A DNA stretch of 64,000 nt from Bartonella sp. HY328 (lineage in GTDB: Bacteria; Pseudomonadota; Alphaproteobacteria; Rhizobiales; Rhizobiaceae). The notes below the pieces were generated by a model, which made no database searches, was not told the DNA's origin, and worked only from the letters and a program-made list of their open reading frames with translations. Below, in pieces: positions 27,975 to 36,591 of this stretch. A program made the translations under genes and the position numbers. Positions within the stretch are counted from its first letter, which is position 1. The number at the start of each line of letters is the position of its first letter. Location: assembly GCF_025449335.1 (NCBI RefSeq), contig NZ_CP104883.1:186001-250000 (forward strand). The letters run 5' to 3'.

Positions 27975-29701
27975 TGATAAATTTCTCCGTTTTCTATTCC
28001 GTGGACTTCAAGCTCATGGAAAGAATTAACTGTTGCATAAAGGGTAAAAAACTCAGCAAGAACTGCTGCAAAAAGAAACATTTCTCCTTCGGTATAAAAT
28101 GCACTTTCATTGATTTTCATAATTGATTTCAAGCCACGAACTGGTAATCCTTTAAATAACAAATCAATTGGCTTGGTTTTTAAATCAACAATACCACTAA
28201 TACGTTGCTTAGCTGCACGCTCAGCTTGGCGATTAGTTAAACTTTGATAATCATAAATTGATAATATTGCTGCTAAAGCGTCATGACTTAACAATGACAT
28301 ATAATTTAAAGATAAATTAGAAATCAGGTTCCAATTTAACGTACCATCAAGCGGCGGATAAACCGGCTCGGTTGGTCGGGTAATGTTGGTATAAGAAACA
28401 AACACGGGAGCTTTTTCAGTTGGTATGCAAATATCGCCCACTGCTAATTCTTGACATAAATCACTATGAAAGCAGGTAATATCAATTGATACAACTTCTT
28501 CGCTTGGAACAGCTGGCTCGCTATTGTGTAAAACAAAAGACACATCATACTCAAAACCTTTTGAACGCAAAGATTGAAGAGGTCTGCTATAAAAAAATAC
28601 TTGCTCGGCTAATTGTTCCGAGCCTATTTCATGATTAAATGATTCAAATGCAGGATAATTTCTCTCAACTAAAAACCGATCCTTATCATTGGAAGCCCTT
28701 TGTCCCTTAATGTCATCAATCGAAAATATCTCGACATGATCTGTATCAAAACCTAAAGGCCGTACACGATAATGGGTTTTTGTATGTTTAATAATTAAAG
28801 GCTCTGCATCAGTTTCAAAAAGATTTACCGCAGCAATACAATATAATTTTATATTATCGGTTTTTAACCTGACATCTGCTGGTAAAGCTCTTTCAAAATC
28901 GATCTCTAACGAAAAGTCACTTTCTTCAATATTTTCAAAAATAGATTTCAATTTAACAAGGTCATAACCATAGAATTTGTCAGGAAACACAAAATATTCT
29001 TGCAATAATCTATGACCATCAAAAGCCGTATTTTGATGAGGCAAAATGGATTCTTCACTGTTAAAACCAATGGGTTTAACATTATTTTTTGCGATTGATT
29101 TACGTTTACCACTTGGAAAAACAGCTGTGATTTTACTCAAATATCGTCCGAGCCATAAATATAACATTTGCCGTACCGGCATATCGCCACATAGCGTTAA
29201 ACGCAAATCTTCTAAATTGATTTGACTTAAAGGTAAACCTGATAATGTTTTGAAATCAATACGAATTTTTGACGTATCACGCGAACGCTCGAGAATTATA
29301 TTTTCAATCTCCAACGGATATATAGGACAATCGGCAACTGTTTGAAAAAAGCATTGTTGCCCACGGATTTGATTTGATAAAATAGATGATCCCTTGGGCA
29401 AGATATGCCGCTCTGTGATAACACGATCAGCCGGCGTAAATTTCATCATTGTAGTTGATGGAAATGGTCTTAAAAAATTCGGCCATAATAATTTGATCAC
29501 TGAAATGGTGAACTCTGACATTTCATCATCAATTTTTTCTCGCACACGACTGGTGAGAAATGCAAACCCCTCTAGCAATCTTTCAACATCGGGATCGGTG
29601 CTAGTGTCAGCCAAATAGCGCGCAAGCTTAGGATTAAGACGAGCAAAATCACGTCCGCTATCTTTCAAGTAACTCAATTCATCTTGAAATAAACGACTCA
29701 T
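27938..29701 (-). CDS. tssF: TssF, T6SS baseplate protein
   Basis: About 587 residues from the ATG at 29701, chosen over the upstream frame end at 29776 because GGGGAG precedes it and the protein then starts MSRLFQDELSYLKDSGRDFARLNPKLARYLA, the standard TssF N-terminus. Other family segments are DPDVERLLEGFAFLTSRVREKIDDE and, near the end, LFAAVLAEFFTLYATVNSFHEL. TssF binds TssG and the spike at the centre of the baseplate. Confidence 0.95.
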   Translation of the reverse strand: MSRLFQDELSYLKDSGRDFARLNPKLARYLADTSTDPDVERLLEGFAFLTSRVREKIDDEMSEFTISVIKLLWPNFLRPFPSTTMMKFTPADRVITERHILPKGSSILSNQIRGQQCFFQTVADCPIYPLEIENIILERSRDTSKIRIDFKTLSGLPLSQINLEDLRLTLCGDMPVRQMLYLWLGRYLSKITAVFPSGKRKSIAKNNVKPIGFNSEESILPHQNTAFDGHRLLQEYFVFPDKFYGYDLVKLKSIFENIEESDFSLEIDFERALPADVRLKTDNIKLYCIAAVNLFETDAEPLIIKHTKTHYRVRPLGFDTDHVEIFSIDDIKGQRASNDKDRFLVERNYPAFESFNHEIGSEQLAEQVFFYSRPLQSLRSKGFEYDVSFVLHNSEPAVPSEEVVSIDITCFHSDLCQELAVGDICIPTEKAPVFVSYTNITRPTEPVYPPLDGTLNWNLISNLSLNYMSLLSHDALAAILSIYDYQSLTNRQAERAAKQRISGIVDLKTKPIDLLFKGLPVRGLKSIMKINESAFYTEGEMFLFAAVLAEFFTLYATVNSFHELEVHGIENGEIYQWPAKIGRQPLI

Positions 29702-29775
29702 GAAACTCCCCGTTGGTTTTAAAACCAGATTACAAATTTGATAAAATTTTAAATTATAATTATTAGAATAGTTCA

Positions 29776-30267
29776 TTATGAAGAGTAAAAATGCCCATCT
29801 CTCATCGCAATATCTATTCTTATCTGTTCTTCATGGCGTGCAATTTTTAACATTGCTGTAATATAAAAATTTAGCTCTAAAGGTGAATCAATATCTGATT
29901 GTGATTTCACCTCGATATTGAAAATTCTTGGTTCCGCGCTTCCTATGCATTTCCTGATTGAATCAATTAATTGCATAGAGACCTCAAAAGAACTGACTGT
30001 ACTATGATTAAAATCAGGAATACCTAAGTTCATGTTTGAAAGAGCACCACCAGCATGAATATTCAATGCTCGGTTCAAATTCTTTTTTATTGAACGAATA
30101 ATTCCGTCAATTTCATAACTGTAATGAGGTTGAGGTAAGTCTTCATCATCCGCAATCAAACGATCAAGCAAACTACCGCTTGCAAGTCGTGTCTTAGTAT
30201 CAATAACTTGATTATCTGGCGTCCCGGAAGACTTTTTCCGGGACGAAGAATAAAGTTTCATCGGCAT
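29776..30267 (-). CDS. tssE: TssE, T6SS baseplate protein (gp25-like)
   Basis: 163 residues, homologous to phage T4 gp25. Visible features are the SLLDRLIADDED segment (about 32-43) and YEIDGIIRSIKKNLNRALNIHAGGA (about 51-75), which carries the helix typical of gp25. It initiates sheath attachment to the baseplate. It begins 5 bases after tssC ends; tssF follows. Confidence 0.92.
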   Translation of the reverse strand: MPMKLYSSSRKKSSGTPDNQVIDTKTRLASGSLLDRLIADDEDLPQPHYSYEIDGIIRSIKKNLNRALNIHAGGALSNMNLGIPDFNHSTVSSFEVSMQLIDSIRKCIGSAEPRIFNIEVKSQSDIDSPLELNFYITAMLKIARHEEQIRIDIAMRDGHFYSS

Positions 30268-30272
30268 TAATC

Positions 30273-31781
30273 CTAGTCGGATTCAACCGTTGATTTTTCA
30301 AGCTTACCCACAAGAGAAAGTTCAAAATTTGCGCCCATATATTTAAAATGAGGACGAACCTTCAAAGCAACTTGATACCAACCTGGATCGCCTGCAACAT
30401 CAGAAACATCGACACTTGCGGCACGTAGAGGACGTTTACTGCGTACATCTGACGGTGGGTTTTCTTGGTCTGCAACATATTGCTTGAGCCATATATTCAA
30501 TTCACGTTCCAAATCTTCACGCTCTTTCCAAGAGCCAAGCTGTTCGCGCTGCAATACTTTTAAATAATGAGCAAGACGGTTGATGATCATAATATAAGGT
30601 AGCTGTGTACCCAACTTATAATTAGTCTCAGCTTGTTTGCCTTCACGAGTATTTGGAAAACGCTTAGGGGCTTGAACACTATTTGCCGAGAAGAAAGCAG
30701 CATTATCAGATCCCTTACGCATTGTAAGGGCGATAAAACCATGTTCAGCCATTTCAAGTTCGCGACGATCTGTAATCAACACTTCAGTTGGAATTTTGGC
30801 GTCAAGCTGACCAAGCGCTTCAAATACATGGACAGGAAGGTCATGAATTGCACCACCACTTTGTGGGCCAATAATATTGGCACAAAAACGATATTTCGCA
30901 AAACTCTCAACTAACCGCGTTGCAAATGCGAAAGATGTATTTCCCCATAAATAATTTTCATGTTCAGAAGCTACATCCTCAGTATACACAAAACTACGCA
31001 CGGGATTATCAAGTGGATCGTAAGGCTGGCGAAGCAAAAAGCGTGGGCCCGTTAAAGCGACATAGCGGGCATCTTCTGATTCTCTAAAAGCATTCCATTT
31101 TCTAAAGCGCGGACTTTCATACACAGAAGAAAGTTCCTTAACCGCAGGTAGATCTATATTACTATTAACACCATACATTTCAGGAGCTGCACCAGCAATA
31201 AAAGGTGCATGCGCCATCGCGCCAACTGAAGACACATATTGCATAAGCTTAATATCAGGAGCAGACGGTCCAAAATCATAATTCGCGATCATAGCGCCAA
31301 CAGGCTCACCACCAAATTGACCATAATGCGCAGAATAGACATGCTTATATAAACCAGACTGGACAATTTCAGGCGCTTGATCAAAATCTTCTAAGAGATC
31401 CTCCTTAGAGACTGACAATAAATCAAACTTGATATTTTCGCGGAAGTCTGTACGATCAATAACGAATTTCAATCCACGCCATGAGGCTTCAAGCTGCTGA
31501 AATTTTTGATGATGTAATATTTGGTCAACTTGTTGACTGATTTTGCGATCAAGCTCGGCTATCATACGATCAACAGTATTTTTATTAACCTTTTCATTGG
31601 CATTTTTAGACTTTAAAAGGTCGTTAATAAGAACCTCTACGCCTTTTTTAGCTATATCATATTCTTCTTGATCTTTTTTATAAGTTGTTTGTTCTAACAA
31701 TTGATCAAGAAGTGAACCATTTGTAACAATAGTAGATTTTGCAGTTGTTTCTTGTGAACTTTGCGATTTAGCAACAGTCAT
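30273..31781 (-). CDS. tssC: TssC (VipB), T6SS contractile-sheath large subunit
   Basis: 502 residues. Typical blocks include LEASWRGLKFVIDRTDF (about 97-113), GEPVGAMIANYDF (about 157-169), FLLRQPYD and PYIMIINRLAHYLKVLQRE. TssB and TssC form the contractile sheath around the Hcp tube that ClpV later disassembles. It is the second gene of the operon, 74 bp after tssB. Confidence 0.97.
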   Translation of the reverse strand: MTVAKSQSSQETTAKSTIVTNGSLLDQLLEQTTYKKDQEEYDIAKKGVEVLINDLLKSKNANEKVNKNTVDRMIAELDRKISQQVDQILHHQKFQQLEASWRGLKFVIDRTDFRENIKFDLLSVSKEDLLEDFDQAPEIVQSGLYKHVYSAHYGQFGGEPVGAMIANYDFGPSAPDIKLMQYVSSVGAMAHAPFIAGAAPEMYGVNSNIDLPAVKELSSVYESPRFRKWNAFRESEDARYVALTGPRFLLRQPYDPLDNPVRSFVYTEDVASEHENYLWGNTSFAFATRLVESFAKYRFCANIIGPQSGGAIHDLPVHVFEALGQLDAKIPTEVLITDRRELEMAEHGFIALTMRKGSDNAAFFSANSVQAPKRFPNTREGKQAETNYKLGTQLPYIMIINRLAHYLKVLQREQLGSWKEREDLERELNIWLKQYVADQENPPSDVRSKRPLRAASVDVSDVAGDPGWYQVALKVRPHFKYMGANFELSLVGKLEKSTVESD

Positions 31782-31855
31782 TACACGACCTCTCTCGACT
31801 TTTCCCGATTAATAAATATTTGACAAACATAGGCCTTCGATATTTTTCGAAAAAA

Positions 31856-32392
31856 TTAATTATCAGATGGCTCACTTGGAAACTTAGCTGCATCGCTTGT
31901 ATCAATTGCAGCAAGCTCCTTAAGGACCTTTTCACGACTATCTTTGTCATCAATAATATTCTGGATTGTTTGTCTAAAAGATGGGAAATTGCCAAGAGGC
32001 CCCTTCAATGCATTAAGCGCATCACGCAACTCCAAAAGCTTGCTAAGCTCAGGTACTTTTTTAGCAATAGCATCTGGTGAAAAATCATCTAGTGAATTGA
32101 TATCCAAATCAACTCTTAATTCGTCATCTTTATTGCCGCTTAATGTATTAGGTACGGTTACGGCAATATTAATATTTTGGTCTTCCATAACTGCAGAAAA
32201 ATTATTTTTATCAATAGATAAAATTTTTCGTTCTTCTATCGGCGTCTGATCTTCTTGCCCTGTAAAGTCGCCAACAAAAAACATACGTAGTGGAAGCTCT
32301 TTTTCTTCCTGTTGTCCTAATGTTGCTGGTGTGTATTTGATATTTACACGCTCCTTTGGTGCAACACTGCCTTCTTTTGTGCCTCTAGCCAT
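31856..32392 (-). CDS. tssB: TssB (VipA), T6SS contractile-sheath small subunit
   Basis: 178 residues. The family signature is seen in KERVNIKYTP near residue 14 and LRMFFVGDFTGQEDQTPIEERKILSIDK (about 36-63). A C-terminal helix (LRDALNALKGPLGNF...) interacts with TssC and ClpV. It is the first gene of the operon; the promoter must lie in the 32393-32660 region shared with the divergent right hcp. Confidence 0.95.
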   Translation of the reverse strand: MARGTKEGSVAPKERVNIKYTPATLGQQEEKELPLRMFFVGDFTGQEDQTPIEERKILSIDKNNFSAVMEDQNINIAVTVPNTLSGNKDDELRVDLDINSLDDFSPDAIAKKVPELSKLLELRDALNALKGPLGNFPSFRQTIQNIIDDKDSREKVLKELAAIDTSDAAKFPSEPSDN

Positions 32393-32664
32393 TGAAAAAC
32401 CCCTATTTCAATTTTCACATTAGACGATACGCTTTAAATATTTTTCGCAAATAACATTAACATCCTAATTTAGATATTATTCAATTCGAAATATGATATA
32501 GCAAGTGAAAGCACTCTATATTTAATACATCTAACTAGTCAACTATAAAAATAATTTTAGAAAATACTAATATTATAATTTATTAAAAGTACAATATAAT
32601 AAGATTTAAAATTTGATAATTATCAAGGATTTTTTTTATTAGAATATTATTAACACTCTAATAA

Positions 32665-32782
32665 CTGCAAGAAATTGCAGTCAACTGCAAATTTTTGCAG
32701 TCCGGTATTTTTCTGTTTCTTTTCTTATGGTTAGGTGCGGCTTTATCTGATTTTTGTTAATTTGGACTGCAATTTTTTGCAG
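32665..32782. promoter_or_regulatory. Three CTGCAA-N4-TTGCAG palindromes upstream of right hcp
   Basis: Sites at 32665-32680 (CTGCAAGAAATTGCAG), 32685-32700 (CTGCAAATTTTTGCAG) and 32767-32782 (CTGCAATTTTTTGCAG). The first two are 20 bp apart, and the third ends 100 bp before the -24 element: the same geometry as in the left copy. They lie between divergent tssB and hcp, so they could also act on the tss operon. Confidence 0.65.
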
Positions 32783-32881
32783 TTATTAGTATATTCTAAG
32801 TATTACATGTTTGGACGTAATAATTTATTTTCATTTTTATTTTCAATTACTTGTCTTTTTATTTTTGTATTTGCGCTAAAT

Positions 32882-32897
32882 TGGCATGAAACTTGCT
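32882..32897 (+). promoter_or_regulatory. Sigma54 (-24/-12) promoter of right hcp
   Basis: TGGCATGAAACTTGCT, identical to the left-copy element; GG and GC are ten bases apart. Transcription would start near 32907, about 145 bp before the hcp ATG. Confidence 0.75.
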
Positions 32898-33051
32898 TCA
32901 TATTTGGTGTGGGCAAGGGTTTTCATTTCTCTTTTGAACTTTCTTTGCTCACAGGACTGTTGGCTATCATCATTTTAAGCTCTCAATCGGGGGTAAAGTG
33001 CCGTCAGTTTTTAAAATGTAAGTTTGTTTGTTTATATAAAAGGATAAAGAA

Positions 33052-33567
33052 ATGCCAACACCAGCCTATATTAAAATCGAAGGTACAACACAGGGCCCAA
33101 TCACTCAAGGAGCAGCTTCTGAAGATTCAATCGGCAATATCTGGCAAGAAGGCCATGAAGACGAAATCCTCGTTCAGGCCATTGACCATGTTGTAACCAT
33201 TCCTCGTGATCCACAATCAGGTCAGCCTTCAGGTCAGCGCGTTCATAAGCCTTTCAAGTTCACAGCAGCTTTGAGCAAAGCAACACCTTTGCTTTATAAT
33301 GCGCTTACTTCAGGCGAGATGCTCAGCACTTGTGAAGTAAAATGGTATCGTACCAATACATCTGGTAAGCAAGAACATTTCTTCACCACCAAGCTTACCG
33401 ATGCGATCATTGTTGATATTGATTGCAACATGCCGCATTGCCAAGATGCAAAAAATGCAGACTTTACCCAGTTGGTAACTGTATCACTCAGCTATCGTAA
33501 GATTGAATGGGAACATGCTGTTGCTGGTACTTCAGGTGCTGACGACTGGCGTGCGCCTAAGGTTTAA
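33052..33567 (+). CDS. hcp: Hcp / TssD tube protein, right copy
   Basis: 171 residues, identical in protein sequence to the left Hcp; the DNA differs at only a few silent positions. It begins MPTPAYIKIEGTTQG, preceded by AAAGGATAAAG as ribosome-binding site. Two identical Hcp genes double the dosage of the most abundant tube part. Downstream are three hairpins and then vgrG. Confidence 0.96.
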   Translation: MPTPAYIKIEGTTQGPITQGAASEDSIGNIWQEGHEDEILVQAIDHVVTIPRDPQSGQPSGQRVHKPFKFTAALSKATPLLYNALTSGEMLSTCEVKWYRTNTSGKQEHFFTTKLTDAIIVDIDCNMPHCQDAKNADFTQLVTVSLSYRKIEWEHAVAGTSGADDWRAPKV

Positions 33568-33583
33568 GCCATTAGGCAAGGAA

Positions 33584-33710
33584 TGAAGCGTTTATATGGG
33601 GTTTAAAAATAAACGCTTCACTTTGCTTACCTCCCTCATTGATAAGATCAGAGCTATGAATGAGGGAACAAGCATCGGTATGGCTTTGCGGGGCATATCC
33701 ATACCGATGC
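33584..33710 (+). promoter_or_regulatory. Three consecutive hairpins between hcp and vgrG, right copy
   Basis: TGAAGCGTTTA/TAAACGCTTCA (33584-33620), TCCCTCATT/AATGAGGGA (33632-33667) and GCATCGGTATGG/CCATACCGATGC (33672-33710). Nearly the same as the left copy. Likely 3'-end stability or attenuation signals that keep vgrG expression below hcp (inference). Confidence 0.6.
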
Positions 33711-33884
33711 TGTTAAACCATTAGCTATGTACTTAAGGCTTTATAAAATTAAATAATATTTTTTAAATAAAGACAATGGGGCGGTGTTTATTTTTTTGCC
33801 TCATTGAAGTGAAGACTTGGCTCTTTGGGCCTTGTTTCTAATTCTGAATAGTCCTGCTTTTACTTTATCATCCGGAGAATATCT

Positions 33885-36212
33885 ATGAACGCTATGCCAA
33901 TATTGCCAAAACAATTTCAAGATCAAGATATTGCCTTTAGCTATTGGATGAAGGAAGCGCCTAATGATACCTTTGTCGTCACTGCCTTTGCGGTCGATGA
34001 AGCAATCTTTGGCATGACGAAGATTGAAGTCATGCTGTCAAGCAGTGATGATAATATTGATTTGCAAGCCTTGCTTGATAGTCCTGGCACTTTAACCGTG
34101 CATCATAAATATATGGACACTTTGCGTCACTTTTCCGGCGTTGTGGTGGAAGCTGAGCGCGGTGACAGAGGTCATCACCGTACCGCCTATCGTCTTGTGC
34201 TTATGCCAAGTCTTTATCGTTTGGATCATGGTTCTGATTGCTGTATCTTCCAGACCAAGAAAGTTGACGACATTGTACAAGAGATATTCTCCAAGCATGG
34301 CATTGACAATGTTACATGGGATATTGATAAAAGCTCTCATGATGCGCGTGAATATTGCGTGCAATATCGCGAAAGCCATCTTGGCTTTGTTGAACGTATT
34401 TTGGCTGAAGAAGGCATTTTCTATTACTTTGAGCATGACAAGGAAGGGATTTTAAAGCTTATCATCTCCGATAAGCCCAATGTTTTACATGATTGCCCAG
34501 GCTTAAAAGAGATTGAATATAATTCTCTCTCATCAGGCTCCGTCAAAGGACTATTTTGCTCATCGCTTTCCTATCGGGAGAAATTGCGCGCCACAACCGT
34601 TGTGCAGCGCGATTATACCTTCAAGAACCCAGTTTATAATCAGGAGCATAAGGAAAAGACCGCAAACCCCAATGGCGAAAAGCATGATTATGAGCTTTAT
34701 GATTATCCAGGTCGCTATAAGAAGGATAGTGCCGGTAAAGCCTTCACCCGTTATAAGCTAGAAGCAACCCGTGTTGATGCGTCACTTGGCTATGGTGTTT
34801 CCAATGCACCGCATTTGCTTACCGGCCATGCAATTACATTGTTTGAGCATCCTGATGATCGGTTAAACCAGAAATGGCGTTTGCTCACCATTCGTCATGA
34901 GGGTGTGCAGCCGCAAGCATGGGGCGAGGATGCACAAGGGATAGGCATGGCTGATACCGGCATTGTGGCGCCTGGTTTGCATGGTACAACGCTGTCAGGC
35001 CTTAGTTTTGGCACGACCTCATCGCAAAGCCCTAACTTGCTCACCCAGAGCTTAAACCGCCGTATGGGGCTAGCCATTGCCGGCAACAATAATGGATCAG
35101 ATAACGCCACCGTCTATGCCAATGCCTTTGCCGTTCAACCCTCGCATTTGCCTTACCGCGCCCCGCAAACCAACAAGCCACTCATCGATGGCCCACAGAT
35201 AGCAACGGTTGTGGGGCCAGAGGGCGAAGAAATCCACACCGATGAATATGGCCGCGTCAAGGTCCACTTCCCATGGGATAGACGCAAAACTTTTAAATCA
35301 AAGCCATCACCGGATCAAAATGATAAATCTCCGGAAACAATCGATTCATCATGCTGGGTAAGGGTGAGTCAAATATGGGGTGGTGGCAAATATGGTGGAA
35401 TGGTACTACCACGTATTGGCCATGAGGTGATTGTAGATTTTTTAGAGGGTGATCCAGATCAGCCGATCATTACTGGGCGGACATATCATGCAATCAACAA
35501 ACCACCGTACAATCTGCCTAAAGATAAGACCAAGATGGTTATACGGTCTAATACGCATAAAGGAGAGGGCTTTAACGAGCTATCGTTTGAAGATGATGCA
35601 GGAAGAGAAAAAATTTATATCCATGGTCAAAAAGATCAAGAGGTTCACATAGAGAATAATCGATCAAAACGTATAGATAACAATCAATTTGAATCCATCG
35701 GTAATAATAAATCTATTGTCGTTGGCAATAATCATCATGAGGTTATTAGTGGTAATATGACCCTAATGGTTGGACCTAATAAAATACAAAGCTTTTTTAC
35801 TAAAAAATTTAAAGCTTTAACTTCTAAAATAGGTGACTTAGCTGATAAACTTGGACTTCCAGATGCTTTAAACATGGGAGAAGGTAATATGATTATTGGA
35901 GTAGCAAAAAATAAAGCAGAAACTGTCATGCTTTCATCAACTGAAATAGTTGGAGCAGGTAAAGCTACAACTGTAGGGGGCGGTTATCAAGTTGTAGTTG
36001 GAGGGATTCATAATGTTACTGTCGGTATTGGAGCATATGAGGAAGTAGGCCAAAATAAAGTTACTGTGGTTGGTAAACAATATGAAATTGTTTGTGGTAA
36101 ATCCAAAATATTAATGACTGAAGATGGTGTTATATCATTACAGGGAACTAAAATCCTAATAGATGGAAATGATATTATTAGAGCTAATTCAAAAGAAGTA
36201 AAAATTAATTGA
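33885..36212 (+). CDS. tssI: VgrG / TssI spike protein, right copy
   Basis: 775 residues. The gp27-like and gp5-like parts (to about residue 460, GRVKVHFPWDR) are nearly identical to the left VgrG, apart from a patch of changes near residues 125-160 (CIFQTKKVDDIVQEIFSKHG). Beyond that the OB-fold end and the tail are unrelated: NDKSPETIDSSCWVRVSQIWGGGKYGG, then a VGN-repeat beta-helix tail (about 590-775). The tail carries a linker rich in Lys/Leu near 660. The divergent C-terminus most likely recruits the nuclease effector encoded just downstream. Confidence 0.95.
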   Translation: MNAMPILPKQFQDQDIAFSYWMKEAPNDTFVVTAFAVDEAIFGMTKIEVMLSSSDDNIDLQALLDSPGTLTVHHKYMDTLRHFSGVVVEAERGDRGHHRTAYRLVLMPSLYRLDHGSDCCIFQTKKVDDIVQEIFSKHGIDNVTWDIDKSSHDAREYCVQYRESHLGFVERILAEEGIFYYFEHDKEGILKLIISDKPNVLHDCPGLKEIEYNSLSSGSVKGLFCSSLSYREKLRATTVVQRDYTFKNPVYNQEHKEKTANPNGEKHDYELYDYPGRYKKDSAGKAFTRYKLEATRVDASLGYGVSNAPHLLTGHAITLFEHPDDRLNQKWRLLTIRHEGVQPQAWGEDAQGIGMADTGIVAPGLHGTTLSGLSFGTTSSQSPNLLTQSLNRRMGLAIAGNNNGSDNATVYANAFAVQPSHLPYRAPQTNKPLIDGPQIATVVGPEGEEIHTDEYGRVKVHFPWDRRKTFKSKPSPDQNDKSPETIDSSCWVRVSQIWGGGKYGGMVLPRIGHEVIVDFLEGDPDQPIITGRTYHAINKPPYNLPKDKTKMVIRSNTHKGEGFNELSFEDDAGREKIYIHGQKDQEVHIENNRSKRIDNNQFESIGNNKSIVVGNNHHEVISGNMTLMVGPNKIQSFFTKKFKALTSKIGDLADKLGLPDALNMGEGNMIIGVAKNKAETVMLSSTEIVGAGKATTVGGGYQVVVGGIHNVTVGIGAYEEVGQNKVTVVGKQYEIVCGKSKILMTEDGVISLQGTKILIDGNDIIRANSKEVKIN

Positions 36213-36219
36213 GGTCGCA

Positions 36220-36576
36220 ATGTATTTTGATGATGAAGCTTGGGTTACTCGTGGTCGAAAAAGAAAAGTTTATAGAGATCGTATGCGTGAAAAGTTTTTT
36301 AAAGAAACAGGTTTAAAAAAACTTAGTGATACTCAGGATATGGAAGGTGCACCACAGAAGCAACGTATTTATACTGTCACTTTGATGAACCTTTCGCGCA
36401 AAGGCATAGTGAAAAACGATATTACTGAAATCTGTACCAAAATGGCAAAAGAGCTAAAAAAGCTAGGTTTAGGTACAGGAGTAATGGGTGATGTTGCAAA
36501 GACAAAAGAGGATCTTTCGCAATATACCATGAAAAATCTAAGAGATTTTTTTGTGTCCCCCGCTTTTTTTGATTAG
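36220..36576 (+). CDS. Small basic protein of unknown function in the VgrG-nuclease module
   Basis: 118 residues, rich in Lys/Arg/Met, starting 7 bases after the vgrG stop and ending 15 bases before the nuclease gene. I do not recognise it. There is no signal peptide, membrane segment or catalytic motif. Its position between VgrG and effector suggests an adaptor/chaperone for cargo loading (inference). Confidence 0.6.
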   Translation: MYFDDEAWVTRGRKRKVYRDRMREKFFKETGLKKLSDTQDMEGAPQKQRIYTVTLMNLSRKGIVKNDITEICTKMAKELKKLGLGTGVMGDVAKTKEDLSQYTMKNLRDFFVSPAFFD

Positions 36577-36591
36577 AACTGGTATTTTAAA

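Noticed and set aside
32500..32516. Possible sigma54 promoter for tssB (minus strand AGTGCTTTCACTTGCT)
   Set aside because: The -12 GC is fine but the -24 element lacks GG, so it falls well short of the hcp promoters.
32580..32800. CRISPR-like spacing of short palindromes
   Set aside because: Only three 16-bp units with irregular gaps (20 bp and about 80 bp), duplicated upstream of the other hcp; they behave as operators, not as an array.
32735..33196. 153-residue frame overlapping the start of right hcp
   Set aside because: It runs through the sigma54 promoter and out of frame with hcp; its mirror image exists in the left copy only because the DNA is repeated. It is a shadow of hcp and its leader.
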